Below are positions 23,719-36,430 of a stretch of 64,000 nucleotides of DNA, in pieces. Position numbers and translations under genes: made by a program. The first letter of the stretch is position 1. Each line of letters opens with the position of its first letter. The DNA comes from Epiperipatus broadwayi (Eukaryota > Onychophora > Udeonychophora > Euonychophora > Peripatidae). The notes beneath the pieces are model-generated. The model searched no databases. It saw only the letters and a program-made list of their open reading frames with translations, and was not told where the DNA came from. The stretch covers positions 124,001 to 188,000 of the forward strand of contig JAQFVV010000232.1 of NCBI GenBank assembly GCA_028023455.1. The letters are read 5' to 3'.

Positions 23719-23872
23719 TATATAAAATACATATTTTGTGGGTTCATCCATGTTAAAAACTTTTAATATTAATATACTGACGTTTCGACTTGGTCACACA
23801 AGCCAAAATGTCAGTATATTAATATTAAAAGTTTTTAACACGGATGAACCCGCAAAATATGTATTTTATATA
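23719..23872. repeat. 76 bp-arm hairpin at Penelope-like 3' region
   Basis: Left arm 23719-23794 and right arm 23797-23872 are near-perfect reverse complements. The centre reads CTGACGTTTCGACTTGG / CCAAAATGTCAG, so the minus strand has a stem-loop followed by GAAACGTCAG. It lies 140 bases downstream of the GIY-YIG frame in that frame's orientation and may be the element's terminal structure. Confidence 0.8.
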
Positions 23873-24013
23873 GTTAACCCGTGCAAATCTTCGTTTTAAT
23901 ATATATATAACTGAATATTTGTAAATACAGTAACTAAATAATTAAAAAATTTTATCCACTTAGGAGCGCTTTTGATTATCCCAGTAATCTGTGTCAACTA
24001 AAGCTTTGAAATG

Positions 24014-24480
24014 CTAACTTTCCCACAATTCCATGATCTTAATGTTTGCTGCTTGCCTGTTAATTAAGTCATGTTTATATTTGTATATTAGCATAACTTT
24101 TTTTATTTTTCTTTTATTGTTTTTTTTTTTTTCAATTTGCAATATTTTTACACTGTTAAAATTGAAGTCAAAACCATAAATACATAATTTATCATGGTTG
24201 TTAAAAATAGATGCTGAAATATTATTATCTACTATGCAATTTTGTTTTGATTTCTGAACACGTTTTAATAATAGCAAGTGTTCTTTAGTTCTTTTTTCCA
24301 ACGTACATCTAGATTCACCTATATATCTACTGCCACACCTACATATCCATTTATAAATGACAATTTTTATTTATAAATGAGGTTTTATCTTTGGAGTTAT
24401 TTATTAATTTGTCTAATGTAGGAGGTATGTAAAATACAATATCACCTAGATCTTTTATAAATTTTCCTTATAAACATGAT
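24014..24480 (-). pseudogene. Penelope-like element, GIY-YIG endonuclease fragment
   Basis: On the minus strand the frame from about 24350 to 24014 encodes CRCGSRYIGES, then RTKEHLLLL, and ends near RQAANIKIMELWES. The CxCGxxYIGxSxR...KRxxEH pattern is the GIY-YIG nuclease of Penelope-like retroelements. Just upstream (to about 24480, with stops) lies DIVFYIPPTLDKLINN and related sequence that fits the segment before the nuclease. No reverse transcriptase domain is seen upstream, so this is a 5'-truncated copy. The nuclease would nick target DNA for priming. The Arg of the motif is kept, but stops upstream make it non-functional. Confidence 0.75.
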
Positions 24481-25320
24481 CATTTGAAATATATGGGATT
24501 GATATCCATTGAATCATAATATTATTACATATATATAAAATGGGATGTTTTGCTTGAGGCAACATACAGTTGAATGATTTAATATGTAACTACTCTATGA
24601 ATTGGTTGTGATCATGGCAAGGGCTCCATCATCAGTACTCACATTGGACCACCAAATATATAATTGGATGATTCTATAAATTCACTTGAGGAATAATACT
24701 TGTAAAACAATATTTACAAAATATAACCAGCTTTATTTATATATATAAAATAATCATTATCCCATGAAGGCACTACAATCTAATTTTTTTAATTGACCAA
24801 TTCCATAATGTGACTAAGGCCCTCTATTATAATTTGTATTTACATTCTCTGTCTAACTAAATTTTCAGAACCTAAAATGGAATTGTGGATCATACAATCA
24901 CATATATGCATGCATGGACAGAGCAACAATATTCCTTAAAATAAAGAAATGATACAAAAACAAAATACCTTTACAATTATAATTTAATGATTCAAAATAA
25001 ATATGTAATTAATAATAATACTAATATAATTGTTATAAATACAAATGCACACAAATATATGTAAATATAAATTTTTTTCAGTGGTTAGTATTATATAATA
25101 CACTAAATTATATATATATATGAGAAACAAACAGTCCAAATTCACATGTATTATTAAAAGAAAGTATATCTAAGTCTATTTAACATTAAATCACTTTTAA
25201 AATACATGTTTAATACAAATCATAGATTATTAAATAATATAAACTGAAATAATAATTGTCAAAATTAGAAAACACAATTTAAAATTATGTGATATAATTA
25301 AATGAAAAATAATATGTTAA
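24481..25320. other. AT-rich, nothing recognised
   Basis: No supported feature was seen apart from short TA runs near 25115. Confidence 0.5.
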
Positions 25321-25324
25321 TCTA

Positions 25325-26219
25325 GGACTTTTTCTACCAAATACATTAACATTTGTTACTTGGATTTGTAGACTATGAAAGAGTATTTCCATACTGATTA
25401 ACACTTTGGATCATTATTCCAAAGAATGTTTATCAATTTGCAGTAGCAGTGAATAAATTATGTAATAATATTAAGAATATTACCATTAAGAAAAAAATAT
25501 GACAGAATGCTTTTATGTCTTCAGTACTTTTTGCAGCAGTTTTACAAGAAGTATTTTGTTGAATAAAATTGGAAGCTAAGGGAGTAAAAGTAAATAGATA
25601 TTATTTAAGTTATCTAAATTTTAAATATAATGTGGTTGTTTTTGCAAATAATACTTCATAGTTTAAGAATTGTAAAAGTTATCAAGTGAAGGTAGGGCTA
25701 AAGATTGAAGCTAAAAAGTCTAAAATAATGTATGGTGGATTTTCTCAGAAGAAAATAAACATTTTTAATTATGAATTAGAAATTAATAACTACAAAAACT
25801 TAGATCAGATTAATAATACAAATAGAAATATAATAAATGAAATTAATCATGGATTTAAAGTTGACTGGGGTGCTTTTGGTAGAAATATTTTAGTATTAAA
25901 TGGATAGGTGTCTTTATGCTTGAAAAAGAAAATTTTTAATATGTGTTTTATCAATTATTATGGATTTGAAACTTGGACATTTAATAAAAGAACAATGCTG
26001 AGACTTCCGATTACTCAATGAAATACATAGGTGAGAAAATAGATATTATTGACATCATTGAAAGAATTAAGATACTGAAGAGAATCTGGACTATGGTAAT
26101 TGACGAATAGTTAATGTTTTAAATTGAATCCCAAGAGAATGTAAAAAGATCTAGATAGAAACCACATGTGAGGCAGATGGATGAAATAAGAAAGTTTTCT
26201 GGTTTGATATGGAGAAGAA
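25325..26219 (+). pseudogene. RTE-clade LINE, RT C-terminal half (copy 2, left part)
   Basis: Broken frames give VDYER-F (motif A region), VLFAAVLQEVF, then NVVVFANN in place of the catalytic ADD, and an open frame 25686-25907 with VGLKIEAKKSKIM. This pattern (GLK-N-KKTK, then a YLGQ-type block, EI...I...W.AFGR) is typical of RTE/BovB-like reverse transcriptases and matches 55699-56280 block for block. The C-terminal DEIRKFSGLIWRRK at 26168-26219 is where the foldback element entered; the last residues continue at 43262. Confidence 0.75.
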
Positions 26220-27099
26220 AGGATAATAATTACTCTTATTGCATTGCCAAATGTATACCATATAATACCAAATCATCCATGCACTTTACTATTATTACAC
26301 TGCTTTATTTACCACCCTCTTTTAGAGTTTCGATTGCCCAGCAATCTTCAGAACTACAATATAATACAAACATTTGAATATAAATATACATGAACATATA
26401 CTTTACATTCTATATACACCTGGATCTCATTTTATAAGGAATTTTTAATGCGATTTTGAAGTTCTGCAATTCATGTTTCTGCTTAATATCTTTTTATGCT
26501 GTTTTCTTTTATGCGATAAAGATGTTCATATTTCACTATATTTATTAGATATCAAGTAATATAAATTTTTAATAACTTATTTTGACTTGAAATACTTTTT
26601 TTCTTTAAAAATATAACAATATTACTAGCTAATGTGAATGTAACCTGAAACTATTTAGAAACTTAACTTCTAGGTAAACAATTTACTTATACTTACAGTA
26701 TAAAAATATCACAATAAATATTCAAAAATTTTAAACTTTTAAAACATGTTTTATTATATATAACAAATAAATAAATATTTTAGATTTTTAAAAAATACAT
26801 AGTCAGAAGTAACAAAGATTTTGTAAACTGAAAATAATCTTTCTAGAAATGATAACTTATAATCTTTTTGTTTGCATTGTGATCTCATTTTTTTAATATT
26901 TCTAGAAACAAAATGCAAAAATTTAAAATTAATTTCAGTAATAAACAAAAATATGTCAAATTTATTATTTTTTGGTCAGTAATAATCATTTAATCATATA
27001 TTTTACATTGATGTGTGAGTCAAAATGCTGAAATCTGAGTTTGCTGCAATGAATAAGCTCTTAAATTCCAACAAAAGCTAAATAGTAGTTGTATGTATG

Positions 27100-27395
27100 T
27101 GTATGTTTATATTTTCTTTTATAAATATATATAAATGGAGAAACTTTTAGACAGAAAAAAGTTAATATAACATTTTCTATTTAAAAAGAATGTATCTTTA
27201 ACGTGTGTTTATATTTTCTTTTACGCGCTTATGTACATGAAACTTTTAGACAGAAAAAAGTTACAAATAAAAATATTTCATAACTTTTAATTTCTATTTA
27301 AAAAGAATGTGTCATTAAAGTTTTTAAAAATTTTTACTTCTAACTTTTGTCTGTCTAAAAGTTTCTCCATGTGTCTACGTGTATAAAAGAAAATT
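27100..27395. repeat. direct and inverted repeat cluster within pogo copy 3
   Basis: Two direct copies of a TTATATTTTCTTTTA...AAACTTTTAGACAGAAAAAAGTTA block (near 27106 and 27206) are followed by an inverted copy near 27335-27395, so the second and third can form a long stem. Confidence 0.65.
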
Positions 27396-28024
27396 TAACC
27401 ATTAGTCATTAACACACTCGTAGAAGCATGTTATATATTGTAATGGTCAAATATGTACATTCGAGTAACAAAACCTAGAACTTTAGTAAATCATCCCAAG
27501 GCCGACCAGAATGTGGCGGTGCAACCCCCGGTCTGATATAGCTCTAGTTCTTTCTCTTTTGCTCAAAGATTTACCACCTTGTGGATGACACATCTGAGGT
27601 CACAGCAGTATTTTCCTTCATCACGTTCCGGCAGTAGAACATCAGTAGAGCAAAAGACTGGGAGGAAGTTGACGTTCTATTGAATATAGCTATATAGATA
27701 TCATGTGGCTAGGATATGATTATTAAACAATGAAATGAATTTAATAACTAATAATAAAATAATTAGTAAATGATGGAATAATTATGAGTCGGTGAGCAAG
27801 ACTAAGACATGAAGCAAAGTTAAATTTAAAATTAATTTAATGAAGTTAAATTTTGAAATAATTATTAAAACAAAATTACAATAGCTAGATGCTTGGTCTC
27901 ACACGCAGGTGATTAACGGATGTTTACATTAAGTTTGGGTTCACATGCAATTGATGGTTTTAGATATATAATTTTTTATGGCTGAGTTTTACATAACTTG
28001 GTTTACATATATAGGAGGTAGATA

Positions 28025-28228
28025 AAATCACTAGCAGGTGATTAGAAATTTCTAGTTACTAATAATTGGGTTTCTGACACATATGTATATCACTTGTAGG
28101 TGATAACTTAATATTTATGCACATCCGGTTTATATATAGCATTTTAATCACTCACAGGTGATTGCAGTTTTTAGAATTACAAGTATTTACTTTACTTAGC
28201 TAAATATTTGAATCATTCATAGGTGATG
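28025..28228. promoter_or_regulatory. array of E-box quasi-palindromes in the 3' LTR
   Basis: Four sites of the form AATCAC-N4-AGGTGATT recur about every 60 bases (28025-28042, 28088-28105, 28146-28163, 28211-28228). Two weaker relatives lie near 27899 and 27940. The right half holds CAGGTG, an E-box, in several sites. Confidence 0.55.
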
Positions 28229-29004
28229 AAATTATAATACGTTTGAATTTGCATTTTCATGAGCTTTAATATTATTTTTATAACCAAATGAAATTGCTCA
28301 TGATTATCTATGCCTAGTTTATGCTATAATCAGATCTAGATTTGCTTTATGGTTAGTGGAAGTGAATACAAAGACTTAAAAATAATATAATATTTTACTA
28401 AGTGCAAATGGTTAATATATTCTCTATATAGCTAATATGATTGGATTCGAATTCAGATCAAAGCTGAAAATAACAATTATAATGGCAGGATGAACTGATT
28501 ATTGGCAGCCAGACTTCAGATAGTAAGGTGTATGGAGGTGTATGGAAAACATACAATTCTGAGTCTTTGCATCTCGTATATGTGCCTTATTCACGGGATT
28601 TTTACCAAGTAATGGTTCCCTTTGACCGAACTCATTGCTGTGAAAATAAGAGACCTTTAGTCCAGATGATCGAGCAATTTATTTGAGTGGGAGTCTCATG
28701 CTCCATTTCTAAGGATGCAGAATGATGAGAAGCATACCAATCCACCATCTGAAGAAGAAAATTGCCCAAACTAAGAGTAATGGTACAGCATGACCATATA
28801 CAACCATTAAGGAATACAGCAACAAGTAAGTACACCGTAGCATTTCTGAAGTACACATATGCACCGTGGACAACATTATCATATAATAAAAACTAAAGAT
28901 GCTAAATAATAGTTTCCTTCATGAAACTACCCTGTATCAGTTCATTTTATAGTATTTTATAATTATACTATTAAAGAAAGTTTATGAATCCTTTGTTATA
29001 AAGC

Positions 29005-29122
29005 TATCTATATAGGCTTTTATTTCTCTAAGGAGTATTACAGCATAGTAATGGAAATTACAATATCTATATAGGCTTTTATTTATCTAAGGAGTATTAC
29101 AGCATAGTAACGGAAATTACAA
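29005..29122. repeat. 59 bp tandem duplication in 3' LTR
   Basis: Units 29005-29063 and 29064-29122 differ by a few bases; the other LTR has a single unit. It arose after integration or in one LTR only. Confidence 0.85.
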
Positions 29123-29670
29123 TATAGAACTATAGATTTATACTGCATTTTATCACTTCAACTGAATATTGGCTAAATATTATATTTAAAAGCAAATCTA
29201 TCTTAGAATAACTGTAGGCTTGTAATTATATCTTAATTAAGATATTTTAACCATTTAAAACAGGGCTTTAGTTTGTGCATCTATATGCGCGAAATTACAT
29301 ATATACACGAAGTTACATATATATGCGTGAGAATCTAATTACTTTCCACTAATGATTTAATTATGAATAAAACCCAGTTTTGAATACATATAGCATAAAC
29401 AATAACATAACTGGAAATAATAAGATTTGGCATAGATTTAATTAAATAAAATGTAGATTTAAAATATAAGATTTCACATATGTGAGATCTGAAATTTGGC
29501 TTTGTTTTAAAATGAAACTTATACGACCTTCGCTGAAATTTGATTGATTCAGTTTCGTTAATTTTAAATAGCTTAAGAGAATTGACGAAGGCAAAGATTA
29601 TTATTCGCTTAAAATATATAAAATAATTTAGAAATTTAATTGTTATTTTAAAATATATCATTTTGCATTA

Positions 29671-29800
29671 TACGTGACAAAATCATATTAAAGCATTTAA
29701 AACATCGATTTTAGCAAGTTAAAATTGAATATATACGTGACAAAATCATATTGAAGCATTTAATAAAACATCGATTTTAGCAAATTAAAATTGAATAGTA
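29671..29800. repeat. 63-67 bp tandem duplication in 3' LTR
   Basis: Units begin TACGTGACAAAATCATATT at 29671 and 29734; the other LTR has one unit. Confidence 0.85.
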
Positions 29801-31077
29801 TTTAATTACTTAGAATAAGATTAATACGTAACTAAATCTATCATAAATAAATTCAGCAAGTAAACCAACAAATAAAGAAATCATACCAATAAATGAAAGG
29901 TGTTATTTTTGTAACTAATAACTTAGATAAAATCACAAAGCAGTTAAATCAGTTTATCAGTTATTAAATTATCAAATTAGTTATCAGATATTAAACCAGT
30001 TTTTAAATCATTTTAAATATGAAATCAGGCAAGATTTTAAGGTTGAAACAAAATAAAATTACATTTAGAAATAAGTTTAGCTTACGTTATTATTATGGCC
30101 ATTGATTTAGATTAAGCTAGCATTTTAGAGTTGAGTTTAATTGAAGGCTTTAGAATTGAAGGAATATTTACCATTTCTTCTCTTTTCTGCTGACAAGTTA
30201 TTTCTTCATCGTGGAACTTCTTTAGGTGTTACAGTTGTTACTTCATCTCTTCCCACATTAGGCAGCTTCTCATCGGAGGTGAGAAGACAAGATTTTTAGC
30301 CATCTACCTTGACATGATCATCATCAATGCTTTTCAAGTACTTTATTAAAATTATAATCTTAGAGAGTCCTTCCAAAATGGCTGTAGCAGCTTATATACC
30401 AGTACACCCCCTCTCCTTTGTTATATTATTTTTAGACTCGTTTTCTTAGCTTATTCACTCATTGCCAGTAATCGTGGAAGCCTGCTGTGACTAACTTTTA
30501 ATTAGGTCAATTTAACCTCCGTGACACATGGTAATTTATGCAATCTTTTTAATTTAAATCTAATTTTAACTTTAAATATAAATTGGGTCAATTTTATAGC
30601 TTTTTCTGGCATCACTATTACTAGAAACCAAATATAAAATTATGGAAAAACATTTTGTTATATATGTAACTCGACCATTTAATTTAGCGATATATGCAGA
30701 AATATATAATTTCAAATATTACTAATTTAATAAATATTTTAAAATAAAGAAATCTTTAATGTTTTAAATTCTATTAACATTATTCTTCTAGCATCTATGT
30801 AGTCATAAGTTACATATACAACCCGTTTTTCATTTAATTATTATTAGAAATATATATATGCGCATTTATAGAGGTTTACGTATATCAATGCAATTTTCTC
30901 TCTATATGTAGATATATATATACACACATACATGATTAACATATTTAGGTTTTAAATTTAGCCAGTTTTTATAATATTAGCATGATATACGAGAATTTGG
31001 TGGTAGTTATATATAAAAGGATACTACTATAGAATATAGTAGGTGAAACAGTTGGGTTGTAAAAGCTGACTGTTTCA

Positions 31078-31420
31078 TATTCTCAAACTCATGGGAAATT
31101 TATGAATTTTAATATTTTGATGCTTTTACTTCGGTAAACTCAAAATTAATTCTTTATTTTTCACTCTATTTAACCCACTTCCAATGAACCTTTCCTCCTT
31201 TTCCTCTAACCCTATCTAGTGAGACCATATACATCCCACCACTATATATATAATAAATAAACAAGTAAAACTATATTCTACTAACTCTACCAAATTACCT
31301 AAACATATTTCTAAATAATTACTCTCTAACATTCCAGATCCCTAAGTAGGATCTGCAGTCCTAACTAACATTTAACATGGCTTTAAGCTCCTCGAGTTAT
31401 ATGTCCCTATATCTTTATTT
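31078..31420 (-). other. gypsy 3' untranslated interior next to the 3' LTR
   Basis: Between the integrase end and the LTR no frame is recognised. A clear polypurine tract directly before the LTR was not seen. Confidence 0.5.
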
Positions 31421-32520
31421 CATGATTCCAGGAGGAAACAATTATGGCCTTTCTGCGACTTTATCTTTAATGGACCACTGTACAAAGTAAAGAACTTTTG
31501 GAACTTATTCTGGGGTTTATTACTTGGTTGCATGGTTCTCACCCATACCAGGTCATCAATTTTAAGTCTATGTGAAGCTTGGTAGCGAGTATTCCTGCGG
31601 GCGGCTGCTTGTTCTAAGCATTTCCTAGTCTTTCTTGATCTACCTTTGGATTTATAATCTCTCCATTTTCAGATAAAGGAACTTTGAAAATGTCGGGGCA
31701 TTTTCTGCCAAAGTGGAGTCTAGTAGGCGGAAGTCCCGTGGATTCATTGACCATGTTGTTGATGTTTTCCAGGATATTCTAAGTTTGGTTAACCCAGGTC
31801 CTGTGGTTAGAACCTACTATGGTCCTGTATAGCCTGCTGAGCTCTTATCATCCGTTCACATGGGTTTGACTGGGGGTTTCACATTGATGTGAGTACATGT
31901 TGGATCCCTTGTTTCTTTGACCACTCTCTTCATGCTGAGGACATGAAAGCCGTGCCTCGGTCGGAAATAATCATCTGTAGTTTTGGTAATTGTGCCCTGT
32001 TTAAAACTCCTATCGTTTCCCCAGTTTTGGGTGTCCTCAGTGGGTATGCCTGGACATACTTCGAGAACATGCCGTACGTTACCAGCAAATGTTTATCTTT
32101 TATAGGGTGGGAATGGTTCTTAATGGTCTATAGCGAGAATTTGATTGGGTTTAGTATGCATTATCGACTTCAATGGACCCTTATAGGCTTTATTTGGGAG
32201 TTTATTTATGGCACTGTTTTCTAACTGTTTTAGGACATCTTTATATAATCTGGGCCAGTAAAATTGTCTCCTCACTGCCTCTTCTGTTTTACGTGGCCTA
32301 TAGTGTCCAATGGCCTTGTGCATGTGGTTGGTGACATGGTTCCTGAGTTTTGATGACAACATAACTTTCCAAGACCCACTATCTTGACCCACCTTTCCCT
32401 GCAGGTTACCATTCTTTACTCTATATCGGCCCCTACTATTGCCTCTCGCATTCCTTGAGAATTCATTCCTTTTTATTTCCCTAATTAACTTCTCATATGG
32501 CGGAAAATCCTTCTGCAAAA
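31421..32520 (-). pseudogene. gypsy integrase
   Basis: The minus-strand frame 32120-32518 contains the N-terminal HHCC region with HMHKAIGHYRPRKTEEAVRRQFYWP; the two histidines are kept, but the expected CxxC is lost (AINK). It reaches the start of the catalytic core (LAIDH). Further core pieces lie in shifting frames to about 31640, and a RLKIDDLVWVRT/FTLYSGPLKI segment (31480-31600) is the C-terminal GPY/F-like module. Integrase inserts the cDNA copy. It is decayed here by several stops and a cysteine-pair loss. Confidence 0.8.
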
Positions 32521-32800
32521 ACTAAGGTTATCTTTTATTTTTCTATGGGTAATATTCTTATGATGCTTTTTGCATCCTTGGGTATTTGTGGATTCTCACT
32601 TTTCACAGTAATGGAATTCCAGCTTAATATATCTGTGATGATATTTTGAGACCCTGGGCAATATTCTATCCAAAAATTGAAATTCTGCAAAGAGAGGTTC
32701 CAACGAATTAGCCTATCATTCGTCAGGTAAATTTTATGGAAGAACTCTAAGCATTTATGGTCCTAATATCGGATCCTAAAAGAAACTGTTTGAATTTTTC

Positions 32801-33223
32801 TCATGCCCATACTATAGCTAAGGTTTCCTGTTCCATCACTGTGTAACTCATTTCCGGACCCTTCAGCTTTCTGCTAGAAAAATATAGGACCTGCTGTTGT
32901 TCATCGTTAATTTGGAACAGTACAGCCCCCATGCCCTGATGACTCCAATCTGTTTGGACATAGAACCTCTTACTAAAATATGGATGGTTGAGCATGACAG
33001 CCTCTAAGAACTTATCCTTAATGTGCCTAAACTCTTTGGCCTTTTCCTCATCCCATTTCCACTTACTATCATTTTTTATCTGCTCTAGTAATCCTGCCGT
33101 ATCTTGGGCAAACTTAGGGTAAAATCTGTGGTAATAATTACACAGACCCAAGAATAACCATATGTTTTTTTTTATGGTTGGAGTGGGAAAGTCTTGAATA
33201 GCCCTCACTTTGTCTGGGTGCAT
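32801..33223 (-). pseudogene. gypsy RT thumb and RNase H
   Basis: The 140-residue minus-strand frame begins with HPDKVRAIQDFPTP and LGLCNYYHRF, the region joining palm and RNase H in Ty3/gypsy Pol. It continues with WKWDEEKAKEF and the RNase H start YVQTDWSHQGMGAVL, where the usual TDAS is TDWS. It ends with the SYTVMEQETLAIVWA block. The catalytic Asp is present but its neighbour is changed. The frame breaks on both sides. Confidence 0.85.
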
Positions 33224-33323
33224 TTTTACACCTTCACCGTTTATTATGTGGCCCAGGAAGGCTATTTCTGTCTATAAACTTGCTTTTCTGGAGATTGATG
33301 GTGATGTTTTTTCTAACGCATTC

Positions 33324-33860
33324 TCAAAAGAATTCCCTGAGGTTTTTTATGTGTTCGCTAAAAGATGGAGATCCTATAACGACATCATCCATATAGCAAA
33401 TAACATTCTGTTTAATATTGTCAGACAAGGATTGATCCAGACACCTCATTAGGGTAGTGGTGCTCTTAACAAGTTGAAGGGACTTGCTGGAAGGCATGTG
33501 TTGCCCTTTGTATCTAAATGCTGTATATTTTCTGTCTCTACAGTCAAGCATCATCTGCCAGAAGCTGGAGGTAAGGTCTAGTGTAGAAAAAACCTTCATG
33601 CCTGCTAATTTCAAGATTTCCCCTATGTTGGGTGGGATGTCCCTCTTTGGTATAGTCAACTGGTTAAGTTTCCTAGCATCCAAGCAAATTCGGACTGACC
33701 CATCTTATTTTTTGACAACCACCAGCTGGTTATTAAACAGGGATACTGCCTTAGCAATAATACCCCACTGTCATTTGCTGGATTTGTTTATCTACATCAT
33801 TCTGGTATTGGAAAGGGATCAGGTAGGTTTTTACCTGAAAGTAGATTTCCTGTTTAAGGT
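33324..33860 (-). pseudogene. gypsy reverse transcriptase palm/fingers
   Basis: The minus-strand frame from about 33740 gives DGSVRICLDARKLN, TIPKRDIPP, FSTLDLTSSFWQM (first catalytic Asp) and CYMDDVVIGS (second and third). The region between YKGQ and the RCLDQ block is scrambled, lacking the usual FG-L motif, which suggests a frameshifted patch. Upstream, NNQLVVVKK-like sequence runs to about 33840. The YMDD catalytic pair is intact. Confidence 0.9.
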
Positions 33861-34049
33861 GGATACGGTGGGTGTATCCTAGGATAACCCCTGGCATTTT
33901 AGAAAATAATTTTTTATACTGAGTACCCCTTTTAATTCCTCTTTTTCTCTTACTCCATTACATTCTACCTGGCGTATTTTCTTTATGGGCTGCTCTGACT
34001 CCCTCATTTAGGTATATAGCATTGCTATGCGGTATATCTTCAGTGTACA

Positions 34050-34410
34050 TGGGCTTATTCTCCCTAGAGTGACTTTCTCTGTGGTGAAGTTAATAATGCC
34101 CTTGTATTGTTTAAGAAAGTCAGCTCCTATCACTACCTCCTGTAACAGCCCTTTTCATCACCAAGAAAGTATGACCTAACTTTTTGGACCCCCATGTCAC
34201 CTCACACTACACTTGAAAGTTTTCTGTTGGTGTTTTTCTACTGTTGGCTAAATACATTGGCAAGGGCTTGATCGGTAGTTTTTGCCATTTGTACCCTTTA
34301 CCTTCTTCAGCAGTCACCTATTCCTTAGCTATAAAAGAGAGCTGGCTTCCTATGTCTATTAAGGCTTGCACTTTATTTTGATTTTTAATAATGGTCACCA
34401 AGGGGTATGA
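34050..34410 (-). pseudogene. gypsy aspartic protease
   Basis: On the minus strand near 34335-34380 the sequence reads VQALIDIGSQLSFI, the D-[ST]-G active-site region of a retroviral-type protease with the middle Thr/Ser replaced by Ile. A stop follows within about 10 codons. Downstream LPIKPLPMYLA and other fragments lie in frame. The protease would process Gag-Pol; this copy is inactive. Confidence 0.7.
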
Positions 34411-34611
34411 TCTGGTGGTAACTAATGTCTTCACCTCCTCTACTACCTCCCTGATTGCTCCCATTGCCTGCTCTCATCTTTCGTTTCTGTTTCCTATCAT
34501 GGGTGTCAGGTTTATAGATTTATTCACCAGCACCCTCTGTAGTTTAACGGCCTCACGGTATTTCCTGACGTATCCTGACTATTGCTATAGGTATTTGCCC
34601 TCAGTCTCCCT

Positions 34612-35434
34612 CTAAAACCTATTCCCTACTATCATTGCCTGGCATTTGGGCTCAATTCTCCTGATCTTTTCTTGTGGTTCTTTAGGGACAAGTGTGTAAT
34701 CTATTGATGTGAGATACTGCCATTTCTTCGATCGTTTGAACGCGGGGAATCCCACCATCATCTGTTGCACCTGAGTAGGCATATTTTGTTGGATTAATCT
34801 TATGATATGAGCTTCCATATGTATATATGCCATCAAGGACCTGAAGTGAGAAACCTGCCTCACAAAGAACTGGGTACAAGTTTCTCTCGTTACTGAGCCG
34901 TACTGTTCTCTCAGGACAGTTAGACATGTGGCATGCTTGCCTTTCATTACTCCAAAAGGTTCTTATTAGCACAGTGGCATATTGCTCAAATGTTTTAGGC
35001 TTTTCATTGTAACATTCCCACCAACACAATGTGTACCCATAGAGGTAGTGTGTAGCTAGAGTGACCTGATCTTGAGGGGCTATATTTTGAAACAGATAAA
35101 GTTCTTTTAAGCTTTGTAGGTGGGCCCTAGGACTTTCCTTTATCTCGCCTTTAAATGTTTTGGCTTGAATTAATTTGGCCATATATAAAGGTGGATTAGC
35201 CACTATGCACCTGGAGCTACTTTCTTTGTTCTCCCCTATACTTTTGTAATCCATGGACTCAGTGCCTTCATTTCCATACTGGATTAAGGCTACCTTATTT
35301 GCGCTCAACAAAGGGCTTGCTGCCTTATCAACTTTTTTCATGCTTGTCTCAACCTCATTTTTACCTGTACTTTCCTTTTCTTTAATATTCACTAGTATAG
35401 CTTTTTCATTTTCCCTACATGGCCCTCTTTTCAT
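34612..35434 (-). pseudogene. gypsy gag core
   Basis: The minus-strand frame 34682-35434 carries KTFKGEIKESPRAHLQSL, QDQVTLATHYLYG and WWECY...TFEQYATVLIRTFWS, the helical gag/retrotransposon capsid pattern. Near 34940 a frameshift moves the rest into the 34612-34947 frame (LREQYGSVTRETCTQFFVRQ, then FRSL). A Cys-His zinc knuckle was not clearly seen after it. Gag forms the particle. Confidence 0.8.
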
Positions 35435-35457
35435 CCTATCTTTTGCTCTCTATTTGA

Positions 35458-36430
35458 CTAATCCTGTTTTAACCCTTGTATCATTCCAAATAGCAATTCT
35501 CCCTTCTGGCCAGCTCTAATTTCCCTAGCCTCTACATTTTCTTTTAACTCATACAGTTCATTGTGAATCTTTTGGCAATAGACATTCAGTTCCTTTATTT
35601 CTCCCTTTTGGATTTCTTGCTGTCCTTCTGTCTTGTCTATCTTTTCTTGCATTTGTTCTATTTCTTTCTGTACTGATGTGCCTTGCTTTTTTATGTACTC
35701 CTTTTGCCTTTCTACTGTACTTTTCACACCCTGGATATTTCCTTGGACTTTTTTAAATTCTCCCAATGTATTTTTCTTCATGTGCAGCTAACCTATCTTG
35801 GCATTGTTTTTGAGCCTCACTATAATTTTTTTTGACATGCGAGAGTAAGCTACTCCTTCTCTTTTTACGCTTTCTAGCTTTTGTTTCATTGCTTTTGCTG
35901 CTTTCTCAACCATTGCCGCCACCCTTTCTAATATTTCTTTCTTGGCTTTTCTATCGTTTTTTTTCTTCTGCTCTTTCATTTTTATCATCTTTTTCTTCTG
36001 CCTTTTCTCTTTTATCATTTTCCTTTTTTCCTGTCCTTTCTCTTTTATCATTTTCCTTTTCTTCTGCTCTTTTTCTTTCTTTTTCCCTCTTATCATTATT
36101 CAAACAGCTCATTACAGTTGCTAACATTTGCTCTATTTTCCCAATTCTATCTTTTTCGGGATGGTTTTTTTTTGAGTGCTATGATCTCTACCGATTCCTT
36201 TCCTACTATTGCCTCTTTGCTACTTTCTAATTCCTCTTCTGTATTACAGCTATTCGTATCTTCTACTATCTTTTTCCTTGACCTAAGCATTTTTCCTCTT
36301 TTCTCTATTGGCTTTTCTTTCCTATCTTCTCTAATTTTCTCTATTTCTTTCATCATCTCTTCATTCACTTCTATGTTTGGGTTTCGATTATTTGAAATTT
36401 TATATGCAGCTGCCTTCCCCTCCTTTCCAT
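35458..36430 (-). pseudogene. gypsy gag N-terminal extension, K/E-rich coiled coil
   Basis: Three consecutive minus-strand frames (36147-36368, 35788-36096, 35458-35781) encode highly charged Lys/Glu-rich, helix-forming sequence with repeated KEK/KKRKMIKEK-type blocks, and heptad-like spacing in the last frame. They lead directly into the gag core, so I read them as one broken N-terminal extension. The T/C-rich plus strand gives spurious Phe/Leu/Ser-rich frames. The size of the extension (about 300 residues) is unusual for gypsy gag. Confidence 0.65.

Larger units (their letters stand above)
27439..31077 (-). repeat. gypsy LTR, downstream (3') copy, 3639 bp
   Basis: It is colinear with 37399-40888 apart from point differences and two tandem duplications found only here (29005-29122 and 29671-29800). 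It contains the E-box quasi-palindrome array and a conserved but unrecognised minus-strand frame (28632-28856). Confidence 0.9.

Noticed and set aside
31889-34615. Plus-strand frames of 70-130 residues across the gypsy interior
   Set aside because: They are shadows of the minus-strand pol and gag frames, which show family motifs.
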